Positions 1 to 11,394 are shown, numbered from the stretch's first letter. The stretch: DNA of 64,000 nucleotides from Curvibacter microcysteis (GCF_028649455.1 NZ_JAQSIO010000006.1:179242-243241); one strand, 5' to 3'. Translations and numbers: made by a program. Notes: generated by a model not told the origin, from the letters alone.

Positions 1-158
1 GCCGCCACCAGGTAGCGCGCGGCCCCCAGCTGGAAGGGGGTGAAGTCGCGCAGCCCGATCTTCATGGCCACGAAGTTCAGCCCCCAGATCACCACCACGC
101 ACAGGGCCGACAGCAACTCTCGGTGGCTGAAGCGCAGTGGGGCGGCGTCGGCGCTCAA
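1..158 (-). CDS. EamA-type (DMT superfamily) membrane transporter, N-terminal part only
   Basis: Only the first 52 codons lie in the window; the gene runs off the left edge. The translation has a short polar N-terminus and then a hydrophobic helix (about residues 14-33) containing WGLNFVAMKIGL, followed by FTPFQLGAARYLVA. This is the typical first helix and loop of the EamA/RhaT drug-metabolite transporter family, including the O-acetylserine/cysteine exporter. The start chosen is a TTG that overlaps the TGA stop of the thioesterase gene, since no ATG is available before the conserved helix. This implies translational coupling. The substrate cannot be inferred from the fragment. Confidence 0.75.
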   Translation of the reverse strand, partial: MSADAAPLRFSHRELLSALCVVVIWGLNFVAMKIGLRDFTPFQLGAARYLVA

Positions 159-637
159 TGCGGCGCCTGGGGGTTGGCCTTGGCGGCTTCGATGTGGGCT
201 TGGGCGCGCTGCGCCAGGGCGATGTCACCGGGTGTTTCGGGCGTGAAACCGTCCACCGGGATGGGCTGGCCGTGCGAGTCCACCGACACGAACACGATCA
301 GGCATTCGGTGGTCTTGGCCATCTGGCCGCTCTTCATGTCGCCGCTGCGCACCTCGACCGAGATGTTCATGCTGGTCTTACCGGTGTAGGCCAGGCGGGC
401 TTCGACCTCGACCAGGTCGCCAATCATGATCGGGCGGTGAAAGCGGATGCCGCCCACGAAAACCGTCACGCAGTAGCGTTTGGACCAGCTGGTGGCGCAG
501 GCGTAGCCGGCTTCGTCGATCCATTTCATGACGGTGCCGCCATGGACTTTGCCCCCGAAGTTGACGGTGCTGGGCTCGGCGAGGAAGCGAAGAACGATGG
601 AGTGCATGGGTCGTGGACTGAGGCTTAAAGCCCGCAT
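155..637 (-). CDS. Acyl-CoA thioesterase, hotdog fold (YciA/Acot type)
   Basis: Protein of 160 residues in the acyl-CoA hydrolase branch of the hotdog superfamily, which cleaves acyl-CoA to free fatty acid and CoA in the cytoplasm. The segment NFGGKVHGGTVMKWIDEAGY (residues 26-45) matches the family helix with the catalytic Asn/Asp region (N26, D41). It is followed by the strands FVGGIRFHRPIMIGDLVEVEARL and TSMNISVEV. Start 637 has a weak GGGA ribosome site; an in-frame ATG at 607 is also possible and would give 150 residues. The gene lies upstream of, and overlaps by 4 bases, the EamA transporter gene. Chain-length preference cannot be read from sequence. Confidence 0.9.
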   Translation of the reverse strand: MRALSLSPRPMHSIVLRFLAEPSTVNFGGKVHGGTVMKWIDEAGYACATSWSKRYCVTVFVGGIRFHRPIMIGDLVEVEARLAYTGKTSMNISVEVRSGDMKSGQMAKTTECLIVFVSVDSHGQPIPVDGFTPETPGDIALAQRAQAHIEAAKANPQAPH

Positions 638-845
638 TATTCCCGACCAATGGCATTTCAACAGCGGCTCGGCGGAACTGAGCGGCGCAGGGTGGGGCCG
701 TCGGTCGGATCGAACTGGGTGAAATCCTCGCCCACCGCAAGAATCATTTTTCCCAATCGATGTTTCTCGGTCCCGGGAGGGTGGGGGGATGGGCCCCACG
801 GGGACGGCAGCACGCTCACTGATCCAATGCCCAAAGGAGCTCGGC

Positions 846-2825
846 ATGGCCCTCGGCCTGGTTGACCTGATGTTTGAATCGCTCAAGCGGCTCGCCCCAG
901 ACGCGCCCTTGCTGTGTTTGCAAGGCGGGGCCCTGGTTGGGCTGCTGGCCGCTGTGCTGCTGGTGTCCCGGCGTCTTAATCTGAGGCTGCCCGAGCGCAG
1001 CCTGGCCATGGGGGTGGCGGTGGGCTTGACCGGCTACGTGGTGGGGGCCTTGGCCTCAACCTATGGCGAAGGGGTGGTCCGCCCCACCCTGGTGATCGAT
1101 TTTTTGTTTCTGGGAGCGTTTCTGGGCGGGCGCGTCGGGGGGCTGGCCTGTTTTGCCTTGGTGGAGCTGGCCCGCTGGCAATTCGCAGGCATCTTGCACC
1201 CCTTGGCCGCGCTGGCCGATGGTTCGGTCCATGTGATGGCGGGTTGGCTCATGCGCCATGTGCTGGACCCGCAGGCCTTGTTGCCACTGCGCCTGCGAAC
1301 CGTCTGTTTGGTTTGGGTCATGCGTTTGGCCTCCACCGTGGTGGGCGCCATGGTCGGTTCGTTGATCAGCGATTCGCCGGACGAGGTCTTGATCAGCGTC
1401 TGGCAGGGGCGGTCCACCGTGCTGCCCATCTCCTTCATCATCATCTACAGCCTGCTGCAGTTGCTCAGCAATGACGCGCAAATCGACGCGCAACACGCCC
1501 GCGAGCAGGAGGCCCTGCGCCTGGACCCGGTCAGCGGACTGGCCAACCGGCGCGCCCTCAACGAGTTCATGGTCCAGTCTTGGCAAGGAACAGCCGAGCG
1601 CCCGGCCTGTTTGGCGGTGCTGGAGCTGGGCAATGTGCGCGATTTTCTGTCGCGCTACGGCCATGAACAGGCCTGCCAGCAGTGGCGCGCCAGTGGGCTG
1701 GAGCAGGGGGGGGCTTTGTTGCAGGAGGTGCTGTGGCGCTTGCGGGTGTACCGGCCCTGGGCCTTCCAGTACAGCGATTTTTCCCTGGGCCTGTTCCTGG
1801 ATGGCGTCAGCCTGCCCCACCTGGAAGCCAGCCGCGAACTCGAGCCCGTGTTGCTGCGTTGCGAGCAGGGCCTGGCCGAGGCCTGGCCAGGCTTTCGGCC
1901 GGTGCTGCGCTGTGCCGTGGTGGAGCTGGCCAGCCCGTCTCAGACCGAGGGCCTCACCGTGCCTTACCGCGAAATCACCATGGCCCTCAACTCCTTGTTT
2001 GCAGGCGTGGCCTACTTCAACGGGCTGATGCAGCGCGACACCGCGCTGGACGCCTTCATCGAGTCCCAACTGGGTTTTTGGAGCGACCCCGCGCGCATGC
2101 CGATCTGGCTGCAGCCCAAGCTCAACCTGGTCAGCGGCCAGGTGATGGGGGCCGAGGCGCTGCTGCGCCTGAACGACCCGCAGGAGCGCCCCATCGCACC
2201 CATGCGCGTGATCTCCGCGCTGCGCCGCTGTGGTCGCTTGTTTGAGTTCGAGTGGGCTTCGGTGACGGCGGTGGTCCATCTGCTGCGGCGCTTCGGTCGG
2301 GGCTTGCCTGGGGTGTCGATGGCGGTCAATGTGTCGGCCGAGTCGCTGCGTCGGCAGGGGTTTTCCGAGGCGGTGTGGCGCTTGCTGGCGCAGTGCCAGG
2401 TGCCCCCGGATCAGTTGCGGCTGGAGATCGTCGAGTGGAGTGAGCTGGTCAACGACCCCCAGGTGCGTGACAACCTGCAAGACCTGAGCGCGCGCGGCGT
2501 ACCCCTGTCGATCGACGACTTTGGCACCGGTTACTCCAACCTGTTGCTGCTCACGCGCTTTCCGTTTTCGGAGGTGAAGATTGACCAGACCCTGGTCAAT
2601 TCCCTGGACGACCTCAAGTCGCTGGCGGTGGTGGAGCACATCGTCGAGCTGGCCCACCGCTGCCAGGCCTCGGTGGTGGCCGAAGGGGTGGAGACCCCCA
2701 GCCTGGCGGCCCAGGTGCGATCGCTGGGGGCGGACATGGGCCAGGGCTATTTGTTCTCGCAGGCCTTGCCGCCCGACGAATTTTTAGCCTACTGCCAGCG
2801 CCCGCCCGAGGTGCTGCCGGCCTGA
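846..2825 (+). CDS. Membrane-anchored c-di-GMP phosphodiesterase (degenerate GGDEF + EAL)
   Basis: Protein of 659 residues. The first ~210 residues form several hydrophobic helices, probably a multi-pass membrane sensor. Next comes a GGDEF-like domain (LDPVSGLANRRAL onwards) in which the signature is replaced by YSDF (residues 309-312), so it should not make c-di-GMP. The C-terminal EAL domain keeps EALLR (437-441), NVSAESL, LEIVEWS, IDDFGTGYS (from 556), KID, AEGVET and QGYLFSQ, the metal-binding and catalytic set, so phosphodiesterase activity is likely. ATG 846 was chosen over an upstream in-frame ATG at 789 because AAAGGAG lies 7 bases before it. The gene ends 23 bases from the convergent uvrA. 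Confidence 0.9.
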   Translation: MALGLVDLMFESLKRLAPDAPLLCLQGGALVGLLAAVLLVSRRLNLRLPERSLAMGVAVGLTGYVVGALASTYGEGVVRPTLVIDFLFLGAFLGGRVGGLACFALVELARWQFAGILHPLAALADGSVHVMAGWLMRHVLDPQALLPLRLRTVCLVWVMRLASTVVGAMVGSLISDSPDEVLISVWQGRSTVLPISFIIIYSLLQLLSNDAQIDAQHAREQEALRLDPVSGLANRRALNEFMVQSWQGTAERPACLAVLELGNVRDFLSRYGHEQACQQWRASGLEQGGALLQEVLWRLRVYRPWAFQYSDFSLGLFLDGVSLPHLEASRELEPVLLRCEQGLAEAWPGFRPVLRCAVVELASPSQTEGLTVPYREITMALNSLFAGVAYFNGLMQRDTALDAFIESQLGFWSDPARMPIWLQPKLNLVSGQVMGAEALLRLNDPQERPIAPMRVISALRRCGRLFEFEWASVTAVVHLLRRFGRGLPGVSMAVNVSAESLRRQGFSEAVWRLLAQCQVPPDQLRLEIVEWSELVNDPQVRDNLQDLSARGVPLSIDDFGTGYSNLLLLTRFPFSEVKIDQTLVNSLDDLKSLAVVEHIVELAHRCQASVVAEGVETPSLAAQVRSLGADMGQGYLFSQALPPDEFLAYCQRPPEVLPA

Positions 2826-2848
2826 GCCGGCTCAGACCTCGAACCCCC

Positions 2849-5784
<2,936 letters not shown>

Positions 5785-5788
<4 letters not shown>

Positions 5789-5817
5789 AAGGTTCCGAAC
5801 TGAGGAAAACCCTCCAT
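5785..5817 (-). other. Possible 10-codon leader ORF overlapping the uvrA start
   Basis: On the minus strand an ATG at 5817 opens a 10-codon frame ([10 protein letters not shown]). Its TGA stop overlaps the proposed GTG start of uvrA. The arrangement would suit translational coupling. There is no strong ribosome site before this ATG, and the overlap may be chance. Confidence 0.2.
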
Positions 5818-5925
5818 GATAGAGATGCTGGCACGGTTTGGTACAGCGTGACCTGGCGGGCTTCACCGACAATACGGTTTTTGTGCCTTGTGGCGCCCTC
5901 GGCGCCAGATCGATTCTTCCCATTC

Positions 5926-7140
5926 ATGACCGCCTCTACCGCCATGACCGCGCTGGAGCGACGCTCCACCGTGTCGCTGGCCTTCATCTTTGCCCTGCGC
6001 ATGCTGGGCCTGTTCCTGGTGCTGCCGGTGTTTGCCCTGGAAGCGCGCAAATACCCGGGTGGCGACGATCCGGCCCTGGTCGGCCTGGCCATGGGCATTT
6101 ACGGCCTGACCCAGGGTGTCCTGCAGATCCCGTTTGGCATGGCCTCAGACCGCCTGGGCCGCAAGCCTGTCATCGTGGCGGGCCTGTTGCTGTTTGCCCT
6201 GGGCAGCGCGCTGGCCGCCGGGGCGGACAGCCTCACGGGCCTGGTGCTGGCGCGGGCCGTCCAGGGCGCGGGCGCCATTTCCGCTGCCGTCACGGCCTTG
6301 CTGGCCGACCAGACCCGCGACGCGGTGCGGACCAAGGCCATGGCCGTGATCGGGGCCAGCATTGGCCTGGTGTTTGCCTTGTCTTTGGTGCTGGCCCCCC
6401 TGCTCACCGCCTGGCTGGGGCTGTCCGGCCTGTTTGTGCTGATCGGCAGCCTGGCCTTGGTCGGCGTGGCCGTGGTGCTGTGGCGTGTGCCCGCTGCGCC
6501 GCCCCTGCCGGCCGACGCCCGGCGTGCCAGTCTGGGGGAGGTGCTGCGCTTCAAACCCCTGCTGCGCTTGGATTTTGGCGTTTTCATGCTGCACGCGGTG
6601 CAGCTGTCCATGTGGGTGGCCGTGCCGGCGCTGCTGGTGGGCGCTGGTCTGGACAAGGCGCAGCATTGGCAGGTCTACCTGCCGGCGGTGCTGGCGTCGT
6701 TTGTGGTCATGGGCGGCGTGTTGTTTCCGCTGGAGCGGCGTGGCCACCTGAAGCCCGTGTTCCTGGGCGCCATCGCCCTGATCGCGCTGGTGCAACTGGG
6801 GTTTGGCCTGGTCGCGGGGGCGCAGCCCAGCCTGTGGGTGCTTGGGGGCCTGTTGTTCGCGTTTTTCTGTGGCTTCAATGTGCTGGAGGCTAGCCAGCCC
6901 AGCCTCGCCTCGCGCATCGCGCCAGCGCACCTGCGGGGCACGGCGCTGGGCGTGTACAACACCTTGCAGTCGCTGGGCCTGTTTGTCGGCGGCGCGGCTG
7001 GGGGGTGGCTGGTGCGCTCGGTGGGGCCAGCGGGCTTGTTCGGCGTCTGTGCTTTGGCCATGCTGGCTTGGTTGCTGGTGGCCTGGCCCATGAGTGCGCC
7101 GGGGCGCTCCGGCTTGGCTTCTGAGCCACACGCTTCATAA
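5926..7140 (+). CDS. MFS transporter (drug/metabolite efflux type)
   Basis: Protein of 404 residues with about 12 hydrophobic segments. It carries the MFS loop 2-3 signature GMASDRLGRKPVIVAG and a second-half counterpart around LERRGHLKPVF. The order uvrA, divergent MFS, ssb is common in betaproteobacteria, where this protein is usually annotated only as an MFS transporter (YajR-like). The start at 5926 (MTASTAMTALERR) fits the family N-terminus better than the upstream ATG at 5848, which adds 26 residues lying in the uvrA promoter region. Substrate unknown; export of hydrophobic compounds is inferred from the family only. Confidence 0.9.
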   Translation: MTASTAMTALERRSTVSLAFIFALRMLGLFLVLPVFALEARKYPGGDDPALVGLAMGIYGLTQGVLQIPFGMASDRLGRKPVIVAGLLLFALGSALAAGADSLTGLVLARAVQGAGAISAAVTALLADQTRDAVRTKAMAVIGASIGLVFALSLVLAPLLTAWLGLSGLFVLIGSLALVGVAVVLWRVPAAPPLPADARRASLGEVLRFKPLLRLDFGVFMLHAVQLSMWVAVPALLVGAGLDKAQHWQVYLPAVLASFVVMGGVLFPLERRGHLKPVFLGAIALIALVQLGFGLVAGAQPSLWVLGGLLFAFFCGFNVLEASQPSLASRIAPAHLRGTALGVYNTLQSLGLFVGGAAGGWLVRSVGPAGLFGVCALAMLAWLLVAWPMSAPGRSGLASEPHAS

Positions 7141-7141
7141 T
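7114..7141 (+). promoter_or_regulatory. Candidate sigma70 promoter for ssb
   Basis: TTGGCT (7114-7119) and CATAAT (7136-7141) are separated by 16 bases and lie at the very end of the MFS gene, 27 bases before the ssb start codon. The match to consensus is moderate. ssb could also be read through from the MFS gene. Confidence 0.4.
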
Positions 7142-7167
7142 CTCGCCCTGAATCGGAGAATTGAGTC

Positions 7168-7698
7168 ATGGCATCCATCAATAAAGTCATCATCGTCGGC
7201 AACCTGGGGCGCGACCCCGAGATCCGCACCTTCCCCAGCGGCGACCAAGTGGCCAACGTCACCATCGCCACCACGGACAAGTGGAAGGACAAGCAGACCG
7301 GCGAAATGAAAGAAGCCACCGAATGGCACCGCGTGGTGTTCAACGGTCGCTTGGCTGAAATCGTCGGCCAGTACCTGCGCAAAGGCTCGCAGGTGTATGT
7401 GGAAGGTTCGCTGCGCACCCGCAAGTGGACCGACCAGTCTGGCGTTGAAAAATACAGCACCGAGATCCGCGCCGACCAGATGCAAATGCTGGGTGGCCGC
7501 CAAGGCATGGGCGGTCCCTCGGGTGACGACGGCGGCTACGGCGGTGGTCAAGGCGGTGGCTATGAAGCCGCCCCGCGCCGCGCCCCGGCCGCTGCGGCCC
7601 CGCGCGCGCCGGCTCCCCGTCCTGCCCCGGCCCCCGCGCCCATGGCCAGCCGCCCGTCTTCGGGCTTTGACGACATGGATGACGACATTCCTTTCTGA
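7168..7698 (+). CDS. ssb: Single-stranded DNA-binding protein
   Basis: Protein of 176 residues. The OB fold (about residues 1-110) begins [18 protein letters not shown] and includes [12 protein letters not shown] and [16 protein letters not shown] glycine-rich and then alanine/proline-rich linker follows, and the protein ends in the acidic tip DMDDDIPF that recruits partner proteins in replication, recombination and repair. GGAG lies upstream of the ATG and a strong intrinsic terminator follows the gene. The alanine/proline linker is typical of high-GC betaproteobacteria. Confidence 0.98.
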   Translation: MASINKVIIVGNLGRDPEIRTFPSGDQVANVTIATTDKWKDKQTGEMKEATEWHRVVFNGRLAEIVGQYLRKGSQVYVEGSLRTRKWTDQSGVEKYSTEIRADQMQMLGGRQGMGGPSGDDGGYGGGQGGGYEAAPRRAPAAAAPRAPAPRPAPAPAPMASRPSSGFDDMDDDIPF

Positions 7699-7727
7699 GG
7701 CCCTGCCCTGAACGCTGAAGTTTGAGA

Positions 7728-7758
7728 GCCCCGGGTGCCTGGCACCCGGGGCTTTTTT
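7728..7758 (+). terminator. Intrinsic terminator of ssb
   Basis: GCCCCGGGTG and CACCCGGGGC form a perfect 10-base-pair GC-rich stem, with loop CCTGG, followed directly by six T residues. It sits 30 bases after the ssb stop codon. Confidence 0.92.
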
Positions 7759-7823
7759 ATGGGCGACGTGATGAGGTGCGTGTTCAGCCCAGCGCTTGAA
7801 GCCACCCCTGGTGCAGCACATCG

Positions 7824-8075
7824 ATCGCCCAAATCCTCATCCTTTGCAAGACCTACCCTTCGCCCCGCGTCCAGTACGCCGAAACATCGTGCGTGGCAGG
7901 CCTCACCGAGCAGGGGCCGTTGATGCGTTTGTACCCGGTGCCTTTTCGACTGATCTCCGATGAGCAACAGTTTCGGACGTGGCAGTGGATTCAAGCCCGG
8001 GTTGAGAAGGCCCGCGACGACCCCCAACCGGAGAGTCACCGTGTGTACATTGACACGACGACCTTGGCACACGCC
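7824..8075 (+). pseudogene. Remnant of a conserved hypothetical gene (CKTYPSP / RLYPVPFR / PESH family)
   Basis: One reading frame encodes, in order, ILILCKTYPSP, YAETSCVAGL, RLYPVPFRLI, FRTWQWIQARVEKA and PESHRVYIDT. I recall this motif series from the N-terminal half of a family of uncharacterised bacterial proteins often found in accessory regions. No ATG, GTG or TTG lies in frame before the first motif, because an in-frame TGA occurs just upstream. After YIDT the frame continues as unrelated arginine/alanine-rich sequence to a stop at 8198. The gene therefore appears to lack both its start and its C-terminal half. The region 8076-8311 shows no other recognisable gene. Family identification is from memory. 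Confidence 0.5.
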
Positions 8076-8311
8076 CAACAGGCGCCGCTGTTTTGGGCGG
8101 CGACATCAGGTGCCAGGTGGCGGGGGGAGGGCGCGCCATGCCGCGCTGCTGCATGCGCCACGCAGCTGCGGTGGCGCAGGCTGTGGTCCGCCTCATAGCA
8201 AGCCAGGCAGGCCGTTGTGCTTGGGCTCAGTTCGGCCAGCCCCAGCCCGGATTCGCGCACGGCACTGTCGCCACGGCGGGCGAGCCGCTGGGGCGTGCCG
8301 TCCCATGGCCC

Positions 8312-8992
8312 TCAGCGCGCCACCCAGCCTCCGCACACCGGAAACACCTGGCCCACAAAGCAGTCGGCCGCGTCGCTGCACAGGTAGGCGGCGAACAGAG
8401 CGTCTTCGCGCGCGCCGACCAGGCGGCCCAGTGGCACCTCGCGCGCCAGGCGCTCTTGAAAGCGCGGGTTGGCCTGCACCGAGGGCGGGAAGTAGGTGGG
8501 GTTGTCGACAAAGTTCTGCGCGATGGCATTGACCTGGATGTGGCTGGGGGCCAGTTCCACCCCCAAGGCCTGCACATACGCCAGCTGGGCCCCGCGCGCG
8601 GCGCTGTAGGTGGACGCCCGTTTCATGCCGCGCAGGGCCGAGGCGCTGCCCATGACCAGAACCTTGCCGCGTCCGCGCGACAGCATGCCCGGGACAGCGG
8701 CCTGCACCAAGCGGGGCAGCGGGTCGACCAGTGCGGCAAACACCTCGCGCCATTCCAGCTCATCCACGTCCAGCGCCGGGGTGCTGGGGGCGACGATGGC
8801 CAGGTTGGCGACCAGCACATCGATGTCCCCGGCCTGCGCCACGACGGCCTGGGCCGCGGCGGGGTCGCTGAGCATGAGCTCGCTGCGCAGCACCTGGGCA
8901 CCTTGTTCGGCGAACACCTCGCACAGCATGGGGCCCATGAACTCGTTGGCCTGGGTGATGAGGACGCGCTTTCCGGTGAGGGCGTTTTGCAT
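8312..8992 (-). CDS. Probable halohydrin dehalogenase (SDR-related, S-Y-R triad)
   Basis: Protein of 226 residues with the short-chain dehydrogenase fold but not its cofactor motif. In place of TGxxxGxG it has T13-QANE-F18-M-G20, matching the T-x4-F/Y-x-G halide-pocket pattern of halohydrin dehalogenases. The catalytic set is S116, Y129 and R133, an exact S-x12-Y-x3-R, where ordinary SDRs have YxxxK. The later segment NPTYFPP and ending GQVFPVCGGW resemble HheC. Enzymes of this type convert vicinal haloalcohols to epoxides and open epoxides with small anions. Most databases would call this only an SDR oxidoreductase. It stands alone, divergent from a small secreted-protein gene, with a weak ribosome site. 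Activity is inferred. Confidence 0.75.
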   Translation of the reverse strand: MQNALTGKRVLITQANEFMGPMLCEVFAEQGAQVLRSELMLSDPAAAQAVVAQAGDIDVLVANLAIVAPSTPALDVDELEWREVFAALVDPLPRLVQAAVPGMLSRGRGKVLVMGSASALRGMKRASTYSAARGAQLAYVQALGVELAPSHIQVNAIAQNFVDNPTYFPPSVQANPRFQERLAREVPLGRLVGAREDALFAAYLCSDAADCFVGQVFPVCGGWVAR

Positions 8993-9142
8993 GGTGGGTT
9001 CTGGGGGAGGGGCTGGCTGCGTGGCGCAGGGGGCACCAGATTAGCCGAGCCCCACAGGCTTGGGATCAGGGTCGGCCCGAGTACCCGCTGGTGGGATGGG
9101 AAAAGATAAACTCTTGCGTTTCAATGACGCATATTTTTTGCC

Positions 9143-9559
9143 ATGAAGCTCCTTCTGCCCCTCATTTCCTTGCTGCTGTCCGGTGTAGCGCAGGCCGCCG
9201 AGCTGCCTGACAGCTTGGTGGAGAAGACCTTGGGCGTCAGTGGCGTCAAGCACAGCAGCAAGACGCAAAACAAGTACGGCATCCGCTTCACCGATGTCGA
9301 CTACCAAGACGGCAAGGGCCAGACCCTGTTCACCCTGCGCTTGGGCACGCCCGATCAGTACACGATGTGGAAGCAAGCCGTGGGCGATGACGCGCAGCCC
9401 TTCAGCGTGCCGGGCGCCGAGGCGTTCCAGTACAAGTCGTTTAAAGCGGTTTGCGCCAAGTCCGCGGCGGTGGCCGCTTGCGTGACGCCAGACTTCTTGC
9501 TCAAGAGCCCGGTCATCACCGATGCGCATCTGCAAGTCCTGGTCAAGGCCGCGCTCTGA
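9143..9559 (+). CDS. Small secreted protein of unknown function
   Basis: Protein of 138 residues with a clear signal peptide: a Lys, a hydrophobic stretch LLLPLISLLLSGV and an AQA-AE cleavage site near residue 18. The mature part is soluble, rich in Lys/Ser/Thr, and carries two cysteines in KAVCAKSAAVAACVTP that could form a disulphide. I do not recognise a family. It is divergent from the probable halohydrin dehalogenase gene. The inverted repeat TGCGT/ACGCA at 9116-9132 lies between that gene and this ATG and could be an operator. Confidence 0.7.
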   Translation: MKLLLPLISLLLSGVAQAAELPDSLVEKTLGVSGVKHSSKTQNKYGIRFTDVDYQDGKGQTLFTLRLGTPDQYTMWKQAVGDDAQPFSVPGAEAFQYKSFKAVCAKSAAVAACVTPDFLLKSPVITDAHLQVLVKAAL

Positions 9560-9774
9560 ACAGGGGGCGTTGAAAGGCTGGCGTTCTGGTGCCAAGAGGC
9601 CCCTCCACAGCGCCCGTCACCGTGTTCGGTCGCCCTTTCGTGACAATGTTGTATCGACGCGATGAACAGTGCAGGCGGGGTGGATCAAAGCCTGTAACAT
9701 CTCGTTAAATTTGGCTCGCCAGGTCCGACTGCGTCATGGCGGCAAGGCTCGTAGCTGTCACAAGGATCACGCAA

Positions 9775-11394
9775 TTGAAGGCACTCACACTGAAACATTG
9801 GGCGTCTGCCCTGAGTCTGCTCGCCCTGGCGGGCTGCGGCGGCGGCGGCGGCGGGGGTGACTCGTCCAGCGTGGGTGCCGTGACGGGCACGCAACAGTAC
9901 CCGGACGGCATCTGGGAAGGCACCACGGGCACGGGCGCTGCGCAGCGCACGGTGGTGGGCTTCATCAGCGGCGGCACGGACGGCAAGGGCGGGGATTTCT
10001 ACCTCGCCAAGGGCGCCTCGGGCACCTCGGGTTACGACGGTCTGTATGGCCTGATGCGGGTGAACATCGGCACCGCCCTGGCCACCAATGTCACTTACTT
10101 CTCGGTGCAGGATGGCAAGTTCGCCACCGGCCTGACCTTCTCGGGCACGGCCTCGACCAGCACGGGTGGCACGCGCACCGACACCCTCAGTGGCAACTAC
10201 AGCAACCCAGCCAACACGGCGGCAGCCACTGGCGCGGTGACCTCCATCAAGCTGGCCTACAGCAAGCTCAACAATTTCCCGGCCAAGTACTCGCTGCTCC
10301 AGGGCAGCTACACCGGCGGCAGCCTGTTTGGCGGCAGCTGGGTGCTGACCATTGACGCGGTGGGCGCCATCAGCGGCACGGTGTCGGGTTGCACGGTCAC
10401 CGGCACGGCCGTGCCGCAGACCCCGGCGGCCAACAGCGGTTCGACCTCGGCCGCCTACTCGGTGGTGCTCAACCTGTCGGGCGGCACCACCACCTGCGCG
10501 GCCACAGGCACCAGCCAGTCGGGCGTGGCCTTCTTGAAGTTCGACACCCTGAACAACAAGACCGGCATCTGGATGCTGACCAAGAACACCGGCACCACGC
10601 TGAACACCTTTGTGCTCGACGGCGTGTTGGTGGCGGGCAGCTCGTCCACCCCAGCGACCACCCAACAAGTGGCTGCAGGCTTCTGGAAGAGCGCGACCAG
10701 CGACGGTCTGACCGACCTCTACGCCATGGTCTTGCCGGACAACTCGTACTTCTTCTACAAGCGTGTGGGCGGTGGGTACGACGCCTTGTACGGCAACCTG
10801 TTGGTGGCCACGGGCACCAGCATCGTCAGCTCCACCAACGGGGTGTACTTCGCCAACCAGAACCTGGCCGCGACCCAGTACACCGACACGGTGGCCATCA
10901 GCGCGGATGTGCGCACCCAGACCAGCTTCAAGGGCACCTACACCGATCCGACGGCCGCCAATGCGCAGACCCCGTTCAGCCTGGTGCCCGACACCAGCAA
11001 CCTGTACGTGTCGCCCATCCTGCCAACGGTGTCGGCCCTGTACGGCACGTACGCCAGCTCGACGATCGGCTTTGGCGGTGTGGGCCTGACCATCAAGGTC
11101 GCGGCCAGCACGGTGGACGGCACCAAGAGCGTGCTCACCGGCACCACCACCACGGGCTGTACCCTGACAGGCAACATCTCGCCTTACACCAGCAGCAACA
11201 CCACGCTGAACCTGTACCGCGTTGACACCCTCGCCTTCGCGGGCACCTGCGCCCTGGCGGGCCTGCCGGTGCAGTCGGGTGCGGCCTCGGCGGTGTTTGA
11301 CGGCGCCAACAACGTGACCGGCCTGCGCATCGGCGTGGCGGGCTACAGCGCCGCCGGCATCCGCTCCAACCTGGTGTTCCTGGGCAGCAAGTGA
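9775..11394 (+). CDS. Large glycine/threonine-rich lipoprotein with duplicated module
   Basis: Protein of 539 residues. A TTG start is chosen because AAGGA lies 8 bases upstream and the signal peptide then begins MKALTLKHW; an ATG at 9736 would add 13 residues. The lipobox is L18-A-G-C21, followed by a run of glycines. The mature part consists of two similar halves. Residues ~43-290 begin PDGIWEGTT and residues ~298-539 begin AAGFWKSAT; each contains a YD(G/A)LYG motif, a TYF/VYF...Q strand and a (G/K)G(N/T)Y(S/T)(N/D)P motif. Composition (Thr, Ser, Gly, Ala) suggests an extracellular beta-rich fold. Function is not recognised. A terminator follows. Confidence 0.8.
   Translation: MKALTLKHWASALSLLALAGCGGGGGGGDSSSVGAVTGTQQYPDGIWEGTTGTGAAQRTVVGFISGGTDGKGGDFYLAKGASGTSGYDGLYGLMRVNIGTALATNVTYFSVQDGKFATGLTFSGTASTSTGGTRTDTLSGNYSNPANTAAATGAVTSIKLAYSKLNNFPAKYSLLQGSYTGGSLFGGSWVLTIDAVGAISGTVSGCTVTGTAVPQTPAANSGSTSAAYSVVLNLSGGTTTCAATGTSQSGVAFLKFDTLNNKTGIWMLTKNTGTTLNTFVLDGVLVAGSSSTPATTQQVAAGFWKSATSDGLTDLYAMVLPDNSYFFYKRVGGGYDALYGNLLVATGTSIVSSTNGVYFANQNLAATQYTDTVAISADVRTQTSFKGTYTDPTAANAQTPFSLVPDTSNLYVSPILPTVSALYGTYASSTIGFGGVGLTIKVAASTVDGTKSVLTGTTTTGCTLTGNISPYTSSNTTLNLYRVDTLAFAGTCALAGLPVQSGAASAVFDGANNVTGLRIGVAGYSAAGIRSNLVFLGSK

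Noticed and set aside
5828..5846. Possible LexA (SOS) box upstream of uvrA, CTGG...ACAG
   Set aside because: The spacing is 11 bases where the CTGT-N8-ACAG consensus needs 8, and one arm has a mismatch.
8036..8260. 74-codon minus-strand ORF after the halohydrin dehalogenase gene
   Set aside because: No ribosome site and no recognised motif; it runs across the broken gene remnant.
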